Shown: positions 17,022 to 25,060, counted from the stretch's first letter. The stretch: DNA of 32,466 nt from Akkermansiaceae bacterium (GCA_903878115.1 CAIRGO010000002.1:1-32466); one strand, 5' to 3'. Translations and numbers: made by a program. Notes: generated by a model not told the origin, from the letters alone.

Positions 17022-17210
17022 GGAAAAACGTCAGCTGAGAATCGGAAATCGAAGAGTTAAAAATTTACCGGATTACACTCGAAAAATATTTTTCTCTGCG
17101 CTGCCGCCCTTGGTCGCATGCCGATTTTTCTCAGCAAAACCTTCCTAGATTTTCGGGTTGATATGGACGTGGAGCCATTGTAGCTCAAGGGTTTACACCC
17201 TCTCGACGTC

Positions 17211-17238
17211 AATGTAACACCACAGGCGCTTTGTTCAA
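17211..17238 (-). promoter_or_regulatory. Weak sigma70-like promoter candidate for the polysaccharide operon
   Basis: On the minus strand a -35-like TTGAAC (17238-17233) and a -10-like TACATT (17216-17211) are spaced by 16 bp. Each matches only four of six consensus bases. The placement fits, since it is after the upstream terminator and about 190 bp before the glf start, but other AT-rich hexamers nearby could serve as well. Confidence 0.25.
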
Positions 17239-17253
17239 GAAAAAATGAACAAA
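17230..17253. promoter_or_regulatory. Perfect 8-bp inverted repeat, possible operator
   Basis: TTTGTTCA at 17230-17237 and TGAACAAA at 17246-17253 are exact reverse complements separated by eight bases (AGAAAAAA). The left arm overlaps the -35-like hexamer of the weak promoter candidate for the operon. This is a plausible binding site for a dimeric regulator. A hairpin with an 8-nt loop is the alternative, but neither strand has the T-run expected of a terminator. Confidence 0.4.
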
Positions 17254-17354
17254 TTTTGCATATTTAGGGCTTAAACTCGTAATTCGGAAAAATCGGTCTC
17301 CCGCGCTGGAAATAGCCAATTCTACGGATTGTAGATAAAAAGCAATTTCACCAC

Positions 17355-17382
17355 AAAAAATGCCCCCGTTTGCGGAGGCATT
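17355..17382 (-). terminator. Rho-independent terminator after the Dabb gene
   Basis: Read on the minus strand, AATGCC (17382-17377) pairs with GGCATT (17364-17359), extended past one mismatch by CCG/CGG around a four-base loop, and the stem runs into six T residues. It begins 35 bp after the stop of the gene at 17418-17726 and lies upstream of the polysaccharide operon, so it separates the two transcription units. Confidence 0.8.
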
Positions 17383-17417
17383 GATCGAGTATTGAGAGCG
17401 CTAACTAGACGCACGTA

Positions 17418-17726
17418 TTAGCGATTTGGCTCGATATCTGTCACCAAAACACGTGCCCACTTTTCTTTATGTTTATCGATGAACACTTGATGTTCCGGAT
17501 GAACTTGATAGGCATCATGAGCTTCGACAGAAGCAAATGTGAACGATGTCCCATAATCCCAACTCAGATCTACGACTGGGCGAATCATTACAGCGGCAGG
17601 GCGACCCCAGAAGCCTTTTTCCAAACCTGGCACCGTTAATAAACTATCCAAACCTTGCTCGAACGAAGCGCGTGCATCTTCATTTTTATACTCATCTTTC
17701 AACCAAAAATATACATGATGTTCCAT
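17418..17726 (-). CDS. Dabb (stress-responsive alpha/beta barrel) domain protein
   Basis: A 102-aa protein. It begins MEHHVYFWLKDE, the typical first strand of the Dabb ferredoxin-like fold, and ends with a Dabb-like HPEHQVFIDKHKEKWARVLV block in which the HP..H helix and final strand are recognisable; YGTSFTFASVEAHDAYQVHP sits in the middle. Dabb proteins are small dimers with varied or unknown roles. The ATG at 17726 is used; a TTG at 17732 would add two residues. It is a single-gene unit followed by a clear terminator and divergent from the DOMON-like gene. Confidence 0.85.
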   Translation of the reverse strand: MEHHVYFWLKDEYKNEDARASFEQGLDSLLTVPGLEKGFWGRPAAVMIRPVVDLSWDYGTSFTFASVEAHDAYQVHPEHQVFIDKHKEKWARVLVTDIEPNR

Positions 17727-17850
17727 GCGCAATTATTTTCCTAGTGCCCGTTGCTGTCGAGACAAAAAATCCCTATCTTTGACATGATCAAGCAAATAGA
17801 GAGAACTTTCCATTTTCCTACTCGACCAAATGTGAGCAAAGCTTTAGTAA

Positions 17851-18456
17851 ATGCGTGTGCAGATTCTCCGAACAAAAAAAACACTACAGTGGGGAGAGCT
17901 TGATCTACCAATGTGGGGATTGGACAAAGATTGGCATGGAGAATCGATCGCTAATCGTCTGGTGTTTTCGTTAGCAATGGACGCACATCGTCTTTGGTTC
18001 ATCGCAGCAAGCGCACAGGCTGCGAAAATCCACCCAGCGGCTCGTCCAGGAAGTTTTACTGCGGAACTTTGGCGCTACGATTGCGCAGAAATATTTATCC
18101 ACGATCCTTCCAGTGGTAGGTATTTGGAATTCAATCTCGCCGCTAATAGCGCATGGTGGAGTTGTGAATTTGTCGCGCCGCGAGAACGAGCAGAGGAAAT
18201 AGATCTTGCATTTCCAGAGGTCGCTACCTTTGCCGACTTGTCCATTGATGGAGGTTGGATGGTTGCAATGTCAATCCCGTTAGACATACTAAGAGCTCGA
18301 GTGCAATTCGGGGAAGATTCGAAAATTAACGTCAATTTTATTACCGGTTCTCCAGTTCAACGATTCGTTAGCGCAACAAAAATGCCCGGCAGTGAGCCAG
18401 ATTTTCATCAACCTCAAAACTATTCCTCCGTGCGCTTTCACGATCTAACTGATTGA
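17851..18456 (+). CDS. DOMON/CBM9-like beta-sandwich protein
   Basis: A 201-aa protein with no clear signal peptide. Its body fits the DOMON-like / carbohydrate-binding family 9-like fold: RLWFIAASAQ, then ELWRYDCAEIFIHDPSSGRY, LEFNLAANSAWWSCEF, and later WMVAMSIPLDIL and FITGSPVQRFVSATKMPG. The ELW..D.AE.F...YLEFNL.....WW pattern is the most recognisable part. Members bind sugars or haem or have no known ligand. It begins 118 bp from the start codon region of the divergent Dabb gene and is followed, with a 20-bp gap, by a GT9 glycosyltransferase, suggesting an operon. Function unknown. Confidence 0.75.
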   Translation: MRVQILRTKKTLQWGELDLPMWGLDKDWHGESIANRLVFSLAMDAHRLWFIAASAQAAKIHPAARPGSFTAELWRYDCAEIFIHDPSSGRYLEFNLAANSAWWSCEFVAPRERAEEIDLAFPEVATFADLSIDGGWMVAMSIPLDILRARVQFGEDSKINVNFITGSPVQRFVSATKMPGSEPDFHQPQNYSSVRFHDLTD

Positions 18457-18476
18457 TTAAAACCACACCATTTCTC

Positions 18477-19508
18477 ATGTCGCATCCTGCACTAAATCCA
18501 GTCCCCAAACGCCCACCAGTGGGATTATACGGAGGAAATATTCTCTTCGCCGCGCCTGATCGTTGGGATGAAGCATGCTTTTCTGCTCCTGCTCTGCGGG
18601 CCATTCGTAGTGCACGCCCTACCTGCACATTAGGAGTCATTTGTCACGAACGACAACTGGAATTTTGGCAAAGCATCGATGGCATTAATCATATAATTAG
18701 CTACAATGATCGATCATCCACTCGCAGCATCATGCGCTCGCAAGCAGACGTCCGTTGCACTTGGGAGAGCGCGATCATCTGGCAAAAAAATCTCGGAGCT
18801 GAGTATTGTGCGGCCAGCAAAATCAAACAACGGCTTGGTTATCCAGCGAAAGAATTAAAAAAATATCTAACCGATAGCGTCATCATACCAGCAGCAGAAG
18901 GAGCACCCGACCATCGTGTGCAACATTATTTGCAATTGATGGAAAAACTTCACGTGCCAACACAAAAACCAGAATTGTTTGTCCCGGTGAACCTCGGGAT
19001 TTCGCAAACACCTGGAACGATTCTGCTCAGCCCAGAATCTGATTATGGTGGTCACTATCAATGGTCGATTGAAAATTGGGGTAAGGTAGTCGAATTAGTT
19101 GCGAATCGCTTGAGAGCAAAAGTGATCATCGCGGGACATCCCGACGCGAAAGTCCGTATCGCGGAAAAACTGGCTGCTGCGTATCCAGAGATTACTGAAT
19201 ATATTTTATTGAATCCGTTAGCCCCTGCATTGCCCATATTAGCAGCGCATTCTTTGGTCATCGCAGCAGATGCTAGTTTGTCGCATCTATCGGCTCATGT
19301 AGGCACAACTACAATCACTCTCTTTGGCCCCAATGATCCAGAATGGCGCAGACCACTTGGACGCCAGCATCTAATCATCCGCAGGAAAGTCGAATGCTCT
19401 CCATGCCTTCTACCGAAATGTTATTTTGATCTGCGCTGCCAAAAGGAACTATCGTTTGATCAAGTGGCAGCCGCGATCATGATGAAGTACATCATCCCCT
19501 GCTCTTAA
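18477..19508 (+). CDS. GT9-family (heptosyltransferase-like) glycosyltransferase
   Basis: A 343-aa GT-B enzyme of the ADP-heptose:LPS heptosyltransferase family. Visible: NILFAAPDRWDEACFSAPAL at the N-terminus (variant of the usual GDxxxxxP start), QRLGYPAKEL, ILLSPESDYGGHYQWSIENW matching the family strand plus K/R W loop, AAHSLVIAADASLSHLSAHV corresponding to the SD.G..HLA motif, TTTITLFGPNDPEWRRPLG, and a Cys-rich CSPCLLPKCYFDLRCQ near the C-terminus. The ATG at 18477 is preferred over an in-frame TTG at 18453 that overlaps the preceding stop. Likely an LPS-core transferase. It converges with ispG and shares the TTAA at 19505-19508 as both stop codons. Confidence 0.88.
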   Translation: MSHPALNPVPKRPPVGLYGGNILFAAPDRWDEACFSAPALRAIRSARPTCTLGVICHERQLEFWQSIDGINHIISYNDRSSTRSIMRSQADVRCTWESAIIWQKNLGAEYCAASKIKQRLGYPAKELKKYLTDSVIIPAAEGAPDHRVQHYLQLMEKLHVPTQKPELFVPVNLGISQTPGTILLSPESDYGGHYQWSIENWGKVVELVANRLRAKVIIAGHPDAKVRIAEKLAAAYPEITEYILLNPLAPALPILAAHSLVIAADASLSHLSAHVGTTTITLFGPNDPEWRRPLGRQHLIIRRKVECSPCLLPKCYFDLRCQKELSFDQVAAAIMMKYIIPCS

Positions 19509-21304
19509 GAAGCACTGCTTACAATTTCGGGAGCTGGAATCCACTTGCCATGCTCACGAATCAGATCAATCAATCGCTCCACTGCTTCATCTTCAGGAAT
19601 ATTAAATTTCACCGCTGTTTTACCAACGTATAGGTTAATCTTACTGGGGGCTCCACCCACGTAACCAAAGTCAGCATCTGCCATCTCCCCAGGCCCATTG
19701 ACAATGCATCCCATAACGGCAATGCGAACACCTTTCAAATGTCCTGTCGCCGCGCGAATTTTTTGCGTGGTCGATTGCAGATTGAAAAGCGTACGTCCGC
19801 AACTAGGGCATGCGACATAATCTGTTTTGAAAATCCTTACCCCAGCTGCCTGTAAGATATTATACGACAGCCGCAAACTTTGCCCGGGAGCATTTTCCCC
19901 TTGGATGATAATCGCATCACCTATGCCATCGCACAGCAATGAACCGATATTACGCGCACCTTCTAACAAAATCGCTTGGTAATCTACTTCGCCAACAGCT
20001 GGAATTAAGGTGTCTTTTAACAAAACGGGGTGACGTGCTTGAATCAGTGAAGCAAGCAAACGAAAGGCGTGAATCACTTCCATTTCTATACCATCTTTTA
20101 CCGTCACTAGAACAGGGTGAATGGAATCATTAATCGCAGCAATTTCCTCATTCATTCGTGGGTCTACCGCAACCACTCCAGATTTTTCCAAAATGATCTC
20201 AGGTTTGAAATCACCAAGCTCAGCGAACTTGTGTGCAACTGCATTCCATTTCTCTTGGGATGTGAAAACTCGTACCGGACGATCACTTCCCAGCTCATGT
20301 CCCATCACATTTAGAAGAGAACTACTACGTCTATCGTAGCTAAATGGGTCATACGATAACAACGCAGCCTTTACAGAACAACCTGGCCATTTTGCAAGTG
20401 AAGCATTTTGAAACGGAGCAGCCATCGCGCGTGCCACAGGAATTTCAAAAATAGCATCCTCAGTTAGCGAGACACGCACCGTATCGCCAATGCCATCCGC
20501 AAGCAATGAGCCCATGCCAATCGCGCTCTTGATTCTACCATCTTCACCATCACCAGCCTCTGTCACGCCCAAGTGAATCGGATAATTCCAATCTGCTCCT
20601 TCTTTTTCTAACCGAGCCACAAGCAAACGATAAGCCTCAATCATGACTTTTGGATTCGATGCCTTCATCGAAAACACAAATTGGTGGTAATTCATCTCAC
20701 GCGCAATGCGAGCGAATTCAAACGCACTTTCGACCATCCCCAGTGGCGTATCGCCGTAGCGATTCATGATGCGATCCGATAGTGATCCATGATTCGTACC
20801 GATGCGCATGGCACGCTTTTTATCGATGCACAGTGATACCAGCGGCATGAACTCTTCGCGAATTTTCAACAATTCATCTTCGTACTGCTCATCGGTATAT
20901 TCGCGAATTTCGAACTTTTTCTTATCGACATAATTCCCGGGATTGACGCGAACTTTTTCCACCCATTTTGCCGCTTCCATCGCCGCATCGGGCTTAAAAT
21001 GAATGTCTGCCACCAGCGGGACTCCGCAGCCAGCAGCACGTACCTCACGAGCTATATTTTCCAAATTGGCAGCGTAAATTTTTGTCTGGGCAGTGATCCG
21101 CACGATCTCGCATCCCGCAGCGGCAAGACCTAAAACCTCCTTCACACAGGCATCCGTATCACGAGTATCAGAGGTGATCATCGACTGAACACGAATCGGA
21201 TTATTACCGCCCACGCCTACATTGCCCACCATCACTTCACGTGAACTACGGCGGGTGTAGTGGAGCAAATCGGGACAGTATCTTAAAACCTCTGACGAAT
21301 TCAT
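19505..21304 (-). CDS. ispG: 4-hydroxy-3-methylbut-2-en-1-yl diphosphate synthase, long (three-domain) type
   Basis: Converts MEcPP to HMBPP, the penultimate step of the MEP isoprenoid route, using a [4Fe-4S] cluster. The N-terminal TIM barrel starts with VMVGNVGVGGNNPIRVQSMI and holds PLVADIHFKPDAAMEAA and VRVNPGNYVDKKKF; a roughly 200-residue middle insertion follows (from about residue 290), and the C-terminal cluster domain has CPSC (C499, C502) and GCIVNGPGE (C533, E540). At about 599 aa it is the long form known from Chlamydiae, Verrucomicrobia, Bacteroidetes and plants, versus about 370 aa in E. coli. The ATG at 21304 is preferred; an upstream GTG at 21376 would add 24 residues. Confidence 0.96.
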   Translation of the reverse strand: MNSSEVLRYCPDLLHYTRRSSREVMVGNVGVGGNNPIRVQSMITSDTRDTDACVKEVLGLAAAGCEIVRITAQTKIYAANLENIAREVRAAGCGVPLVADIHFKPDAAMEAAKWVEKVRVNPGNYVDKKKFEIREYTDEQYEDELLKIREEFMPLVSLCIDKKRAMRIGTNHGSLSDRIMNRYGDTPLGMVESAFEFARIAREMNYHQFVFSMKASNPKVMIEAYRLLVARLEKEGADWNYPIHLGVTEAGDGEDGRIKSAIGMGSLLADGIGDTVRVSLTEDAIFEIPVARAMAAPFQNASLAKWPGCSVKAALLSYDPFSYDRRSSSLLNVMGHELGSDRPVRVFTSQEKWNAVAHKFAELGDFKPEIILEKSGVVAVDPRMNEEIAAINDSIHPVLVTVKDGIEMEVIHAFRLLASLIQARHPVLLKDTLIPAVGEVDYQAILLEGARNIGSLLCDGIGDAIIIQGENAPGQSLRLSYNILQAAGVRIFKTDYVACPSCGRTLFNLQSTTQKIRAATGHLKGVRIAVMGCIVNGPGEMADADFGYVGGAPSKINLYVGKTAVKFNIPEDEAVERLIDLIREHGKWIPAPEIVSSAS

Positions 21305-21313
21305 TTCGCAGTC

Positions 21314-21342
21314 TTTATAAACACATTTCTTGCATCCCGCAA
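21314..21342 (-). promoter_or_regulatory. Candidate ispG promoter with very short leader
   Basis: On the minus strand TTGCGG (21342-21337) and TATAAA (21319-21314) are spaced by 17 bp. The -10 hexamer matches the consensus in five of six positions, the -35 in three. A start site 7 nt downstream would leave only a few bases before the ATG at 21304, that is a nearly leaderless message. It could equally be chance in an AT-rich divergent intergenic region. Confidence 0.3.
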
Positions 21343-21410
21343 TGCTAGGTGAAAAAAATCCGCAAATAATGAACACAAAAGGTGAATAGAATCGTTATCA
21401 CTAAGTGAAT

Positions 21411-22316
21411 ATGATCAAAGTTACGTTAATCGCCGTGGTGTTTTTCAGCGCGTTTTCATGTTTTGCACAACAAGCTGAGCCAGTTGAAAAGAAGCAAGAA
21501 TACATCCGCGTGACCGAGGACGAATCTCAAGCACGGTTGCAGACATCCATCACAACATTGGAAAAAGATGGCAAGCGCGTTGATCTCGTTGGGGCCATTC
21601 ACATTGCTGATGCCGCCTACTATGAAACGTTAAATGAGCGCTTCCCCGCATATGATCGCGTACTTTTTGAAATGGTCGGCGGTGAGAAAATCGGCCAATC
21701 ACAAGAAGAAAAAGACAAAGAATCCGAGCAGCCTGCCGAAAAGGGTAATCTTTCGGGACTCCGCGATATATACACCATGGTTGCAACCTTTCTTCAATTG
21801 AAAGGCCAATCAGAAACAATCGATTACAAAGCCAAGAATTTTGTTCACGCCGACCTAACGATGAAAGAATTTCAGGACAAACAAAAAGAGCGCAACGAAT
21901 CATTGTTAGGCCTAGCCCTTAAGGCAGGAGTGAATCCCGAGACGCAAAAAAATGTCAAACAACCCGATGCCACCAAGCTCATGCAAGCAATGCTTTCAGG
22001 GAACGGCAACATGATGAAATTAGAACTCATTCACACCCTTGGCGATGGCGACGATCAGATCGGCATGTTCGCAGGTGAGACCGTGATCCTTACAGACCGC
22101 AATGCAAAATGCATCGAAGTGCTCGATCAAGAAATTGCCAAGGGCCACGACAACCTTGCGGTGTTCTACGGCGCGGCCCATTTCAGTTCGATGGAAAAAT
22201 CTCTAACGGATAAAGGTTGGAAACGCACCAAAGAAGAGTGGCTTACAGCATGGGACATCCCGAAGGCCGTGAAAAAATTACCCGCAGAGAAACCTCCCGT
22301 TAAAAAGGCTACTTAA
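21411..22316 (+). CDS. Exported TraB/GumN (PrgY)-family protein
   Basis: A 301-aa protein with a Sec signal peptide: MIKVTLIAVVFFSAFSCFAQ, with cleavage likely after CFA. The body resembles the TraB/GumN family: KRVDLVGAIHIADAAYYETL and YDRVLFEMVGGE correspond to the family G.xH metal/hydrolase-like motif and the glutamate motif, and GHDNLAVFYGAAHFSSMEKS near the C-terminus carries the second GxxH motif. Family members are putative metalloproteases; GumN sits in xanthan clusters but has no fixed role. A basic Lys/Pro tail (KKLPAEKPPVKKAT) ends the protein. GTG at 21405 is an alternative start. Divergent from ispG, convergent with the deiminase-like gene (8-bp gap). Confidence 0.82.
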   Translation: MIKVTLIAVVFFSAFSCFAQQAEPVEKKQEYIRVTEDESQARLQTSITTLEKDGKRVDLVGAIHIADAAYYETLNERFPAYDRVLFEMVGGEKIGQSQEEKDKESEQPAEKGNLSGLRDIYTMVATFLQLKGQSETIDYKAKNFVHADLTMKEFQDKQKERNESLLGLALKAGVNPETQKNVKQPDATKLMQAMLSGNGNMMKLELIHTLGDGDDQIGMFAGETVILTDRNAKCIEVLDQEIAKGHDNLAVFYGAAHFSSMEKSLTDKGWKRTKEEWLTAWDIPKAVKKLPAEKPPVKKAT

Positions 22317-22324
22317 TGATAGTA

Positions 22325-23275
22325 TTATCGGAGAATCTGTTGCGTGATGCCATGCACACCTCCATCTCCTTTCGCTAGCATCCCTCCAGAAAGTGTCACG
22401 ATTTTCCTGCCTTGAAACTCCTCGCGCAAGATCGTAACTGGCACATCGTCCTGATTTTTATCACCTGAGACTGGAACAATCACCGCATTATTGCAAAGGT
22501 AGAAATTCATTTGCCCGACCTCATCTGCAAGCGGCAAATCGATCACTTCAAATTTTATTCCCTGCGCATCGACGCTATCGGTTAAAGTGCGTTTGCCATC
22601 GGCAAGTATTTTATGGTTAGGGTCGTTCTTATCAGCAACGTTATGAAGCAAGACGACGCCAGGCTTTGCAAATGCCGCCATTCCAGCAACTTGCTCATTG
22701 GTTACATGATCTGGCGTTAGACCACGGCCTAACCAAATCACTTTCTTAGCGCCGAAGCCTTCAAGCAAAAGTTTCTCAATCGTTGCTTTATCAAGCTTAG
22801 GGTTGCGATTTTTGTGCAATAAACATTCTTCCGTGACAATCAATGTGCCATCACCATCGACAAGCACCGCCCCCCCTTGTGAGACAACATCGATCGGATA
22901 GAATGGCAAATCCCATTTTTTGCAAAGACGCGCCTTCAGCAAAGTATCGGCAGAAAATGGTGGAAATTTGGCACCCCAGCCGTTTAACAAAAATCCCGCA
23001 GCTCTTTTTTCACCTTGCTCATTCACAAGAAAAAGTGGTGCCGTATCTCGAGCCCATCCGTCGTTCACTCGCATCTCGATGATTTCAATCGTGGAAGTTA
23101 ATACTTTTTTGGCCACTTCCAGATCACGAGGATGCACACACATCCGCACCTTTTCTTGCTCAGCTATGGCATGGGCGACATCGATCCATTCCTTGCACAC
23201 TCGATCAATCCCCGCTCTTTCCAATTTTGCTCCTGCGGAAATACCATAATGTGGCTTCGTGCTTTTTTTCTTCAC
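22325..23275 (-). CDS. Agmatine deiminase-family protein, catalytically degenerate, N-terminus in another frame
   Basis: A 316-aa frame that aligns with agmatine deiminase / PAD_porph from its residue 23 to the end: VNDGWARDTAPLFL (family DDaW.RDtgP), FLLNGWGAKFPPF, QGGAVLVDGDGTLIVTEE, CLLHKNRNP and VIWLGRGL. However, key positions differ from the family: Gln replaces Glu in the EGG motif (QGGAVLVDG), TNEQVAGMA replaces TdGHvDnia (His to Gln, Asp to Ala), and GGVHGITQQ replaces GG.HCITQQ, so the nucleophilic Cys is Gly (codon GGC, one base from TGC). The first 22 residues look non-homologous, while the proper N-terminal motif is found in an overlapping frame. The GTG at 23275 is therefore probably not the ancestral start. 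Either a pseudogene or a repurposed pseudoenzyme. Confidence 0.75.
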   Translation of the reverse strand: MKKKSTKPHYGISAGAKLERAGIDRVCKEWIDVAHAIAEQEKVRMCVHPRDLEVAKKVLTSTIEIIEMRVNDGWARDTAPLFLVNEQGEKRAAGFLLNGWGAKFPPFSADTLLKARLCKKWDLPFYPIDVVSQGGAVLVDGDGTLIVTEECLLHKNRNPKLDKATIEKLLLEGFGAKKVIWLGRGLTPDHVTNEQVAGMAAFAKPGVVLLHNVADKNDPNHKILADGKRTLTDSVDAQGIKFEVIDLPLADEVGQMNFYLCNNAVIVPVSGDKNQDDVPVTILREEFQGRKIVTLSGGMLAKGDGGVHGITQQILR

Positions 23276-23486
23276 CAGGCATGTGGAACCCTTCAGCTAA
23301 GGGAGTAGATTCGGTAATCAAGCGTGCGCCTATACTGCGATAATCCGGTCGACAATCAACTCCTTCGTTTTCATCACCATCTCCCTTAAGCTCATAAACA
23401 TTTAATGGATCTGCTGCACCACTAGGAAAACAGCCCGTAGCCAACTTACTTGCAACGCCACCTATGAATCGACGACGTTCAATGAT
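23205..23486 (-). pseudogene. Displaced N-terminal part of the agmatine deiminase-like gene, with Tat-like signal
   Basis: This frame encodes IERRRFIGGVASKLATG, a twin-arginine-like leader, then a linker and GFHMPGEEKKHEATLWYF (23291-23238), which matches the opening motif of agmatine deiminases (MPaEw.pHeaTw.awP). It then hits a stop. The third frame over 23237-23210 reads PQEQNWKERG, after which the main frame (22325-23275) continues with IDRVCKEWIDVAHAIAEQ. Two one-base losses, near the GG at 23237-23238 and the CCCC at 23210-23213 (plus strand), would restore one continuous protein. No ATG, GTG or TTG precedes the arginine motif in this frame (first TTG at 23444), so the start is also damaged or unusual. 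Confidence 0.55.
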
Positions 23487-23586
23487 TGTTCTCGAAGTTA
23501 TAGGTTTATATCCATATTCCCCTTTAGTTCTCTAAACATAATAAAAAATGACAGCAATGCAATTTTTCAGACGTAACTGTGACTTT

Positions 23587-24990
23587 ATGAAACTATTCAT
23601 CATCACACTCTGCTTTATACAATTCCTTTGTGCCGCTGAAAAACCTAACATCGTGGTGATATTTATCGACGACCTAGGTTACGCCGATATTGGTCCTTAT
23701 GGCGCGACAAAACAAAAAACACCGAACCTTGATCGCATGGCGGACGAGGGCATGAAATTAACTAGTTTTTACGCGGCACCAGTCTGCTCAGTATCAAGAG
23801 CGCAACTGCTCACTGGCTGTTATGGGGTGCGTATTTCTGTCCCTGGCGTATATTTTCCTGGCGACGCAAATGGACTCCATCCCAATGAAACAACCATTGC
23901 AGAACACCTCAAACAACAGGGCTACTCAACACAATGCATTGGCAAATGGCATGTCGGTGATCAACCAGAATTTCTCCCCACCAAACAAGGGTTCGATCAT
24001 TACTTCGGCATTCCCTATTCCAACGACATGCTAAAGAAATCAGCAAGCACTGGAGTGCCTGTCGTGCCGTTGATGCGCGATGACAAAGTCGAAGAACTAC
24101 TTCCTGAAGCTGCACAAAGCGAAATCGTAGAGCGCTACACCAAAGAAGCGACGGAGTTTATCCGCAAAAACAAAGACAAACCATTTTTTCTCTACTTGCC
24201 TCACACTGCCGTCCACACGCCGATCTGGCCTGGCAAGGCATTTCGCGGCAAATCGGGGAATGGAAATTTTGGTGACTGGGTAGAGGAAATCGATTGGAGC
24301 GTCGGGCGCATCTTTGAAACACTGCGTGAACTTGGAATTGATGAAAAAACATTGGTCGTTTTCACCAGTGACAACGGTCCTTGGCTTATCAAAGGAGCAG
24401 ATGGCGGCAACGCTTTGCCTTTGCGCGGCGGTAAAGGCAGCACCTGGGAAGGTGGCGTGCGGGTTCCTACAATAGCACGCTGGCCTAACAAAATCCCAGC
24501 CAAAAGCAACTGTGATGCAGTAGCCGGCACGATTGATTTGCTGCCAACATTTGTCTCCTTGGCAGGCGGTACTGTCCCAGAAAAACCAGTCATCGACGGT
24601 CATGATCTCACTCCCCTATTGTTCGGAAAAACCACAACTTCACCACGAGGCGAGCATTATTACTTCCACGGTTATCAACTGCAAGCGGTGCGCCAAGGAC
24701 CATGGAAACTAGCGATCGAAAAACAAAATGAGTCCATGGGTCAAAAGCTCAATGATGACTCTTTGATCACGCCTCGTCTCTACAATCTCACCGAAGACAT
24801 TGGTGAAAAAAGTAATGTCGCCGATCAACATCCTGACATTGTCGTATCTCTTCAAAATCTCGCAGCAAAAATGATTGCAGAAATAGGCGGTGCAAATCCA
24901 TCATCAAGACGCAAGGCTGGAATAGCCGAGCACCCAAAAACACTCTATCCGGTAGAAGCTAAAACAACTCCCCAAAAAAATAAAAAATAG
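23587..24990 (+). CDS. Secreted arylsulfatase-type sulfatase
   Basis: A 467-aa sulfatase with signal peptide MKLFIITLCFIQFLCAAE; an ATG at 23587 fits the signal peptide better than the upstream in-frame ATG at 23548. Domain hallmarks: metal-binding IFIDDLGYADIG (D28, D29), the formylglycine site APVCSVSRAQLLTGCYG (C67), CIGKWHVGD, HTAVHTP and FTSDNGPWL. The modification core reads C-S-V-S-R where CxPxR or CxAxR is most common. The enzyme hydrolyses sulfate esters, probably of sulfated glycans in the periplasm or outside the cell; no maturase is encoded nearby. Followed 70 bp later by a nucleoside transporter in the same direction. Confidence 0.93.
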   Translation: MKLFIITLCFIQFLCAAEKPNIVVIFIDDLGYADIGPYGATKQKTPNLDRMADEGMKLTSFYAAPVCSVSRAQLLTGCYGVRISVPGVYFPGDANGLHPNETTIAEHLKQQGYSTQCIGKWHVGDQPEFLPTKQGFDHYFGIPYSNDMLKKSASTGVPVVPLMRDDKVEELLPEAAQSEIVERYTKEATEFIRKNKDKPFFLYLPHTAVHTPIWPGKAFRGKSGNGNFGDWVEEIDWSVGRIFETLRELGIDEKTLVVFTSDNGPWLIKGADGGNALPLRGGKGSTWEGGVRVPTIARWPNKIPAKSNCDAVAGTIDLLPTFVSLAGGTVPEKPVIDGHDLTPLLFGKTTTSPRGEHYYFHGYQLQAVRQGPWKLAIEKQNESMGQKLNDDSLITPRLYNLTEDIGEKSNVADQHPDIVVSLQNLAAKMIAEIGGANPSSRRKAGIAEHPKTLYPVEAKTTPQKNKK

Positions 24991-25060
24991 CAGACAAAAT
25001 GGAATAAAAGACCAACGATAAAGGTCTTCCCAAGAGAAACATGCTGTGATACATAATGGA

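Larger units (their letters stand above)
17022..17417. other. Non-coding leader/promoter region of the polysaccharide operon
   Basis: The longest stretch without a gene in the window. I find no convincing reading frame in it. From high to low coordinate it holds the terminator of the Dabb gene, an AT-rich part, an inverted repeat at 17230-17253 overlapping a weak promoter candidate, a small 5-bp inverted repeat (AGGGT/ACCCT) near 17188-17201, and about 150 bp of apparently featureless leader before glf. A long untranslated leader would give room for control of the operon, but no known riboswitch or JUMPstart-like element is recognisable. Confidence 0.6.

Noticed and set aside
17188-17201. AGGGT/ACCCT 5-bp inverted repeat with a 4-base loop as a terminator or operator
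   Set aside because: Too short and without a T-run; expected by chance in a 396-bp region.
17779-17784. Perfect -35 hexamer TTGACA upstream of the DOMON-like gene
   Set aside because: No acceptable -10 hexamer at 16-18 bp spacing (agaact at 17 bp), so no promoter is called.
24097-24603. Minus-strand frame of 168 codons (and 24201-24593)
   Set aside because: Antisense to the well-supported sulfatase; no recognisable motif and atypical composition.
25008-25028. AAGACC/GGTCTT hairpin as terminator of the sulfatase gene
   Set aside because: Nine-base loop, no following T-run on the plus strand, and it lies close to the next start codon.
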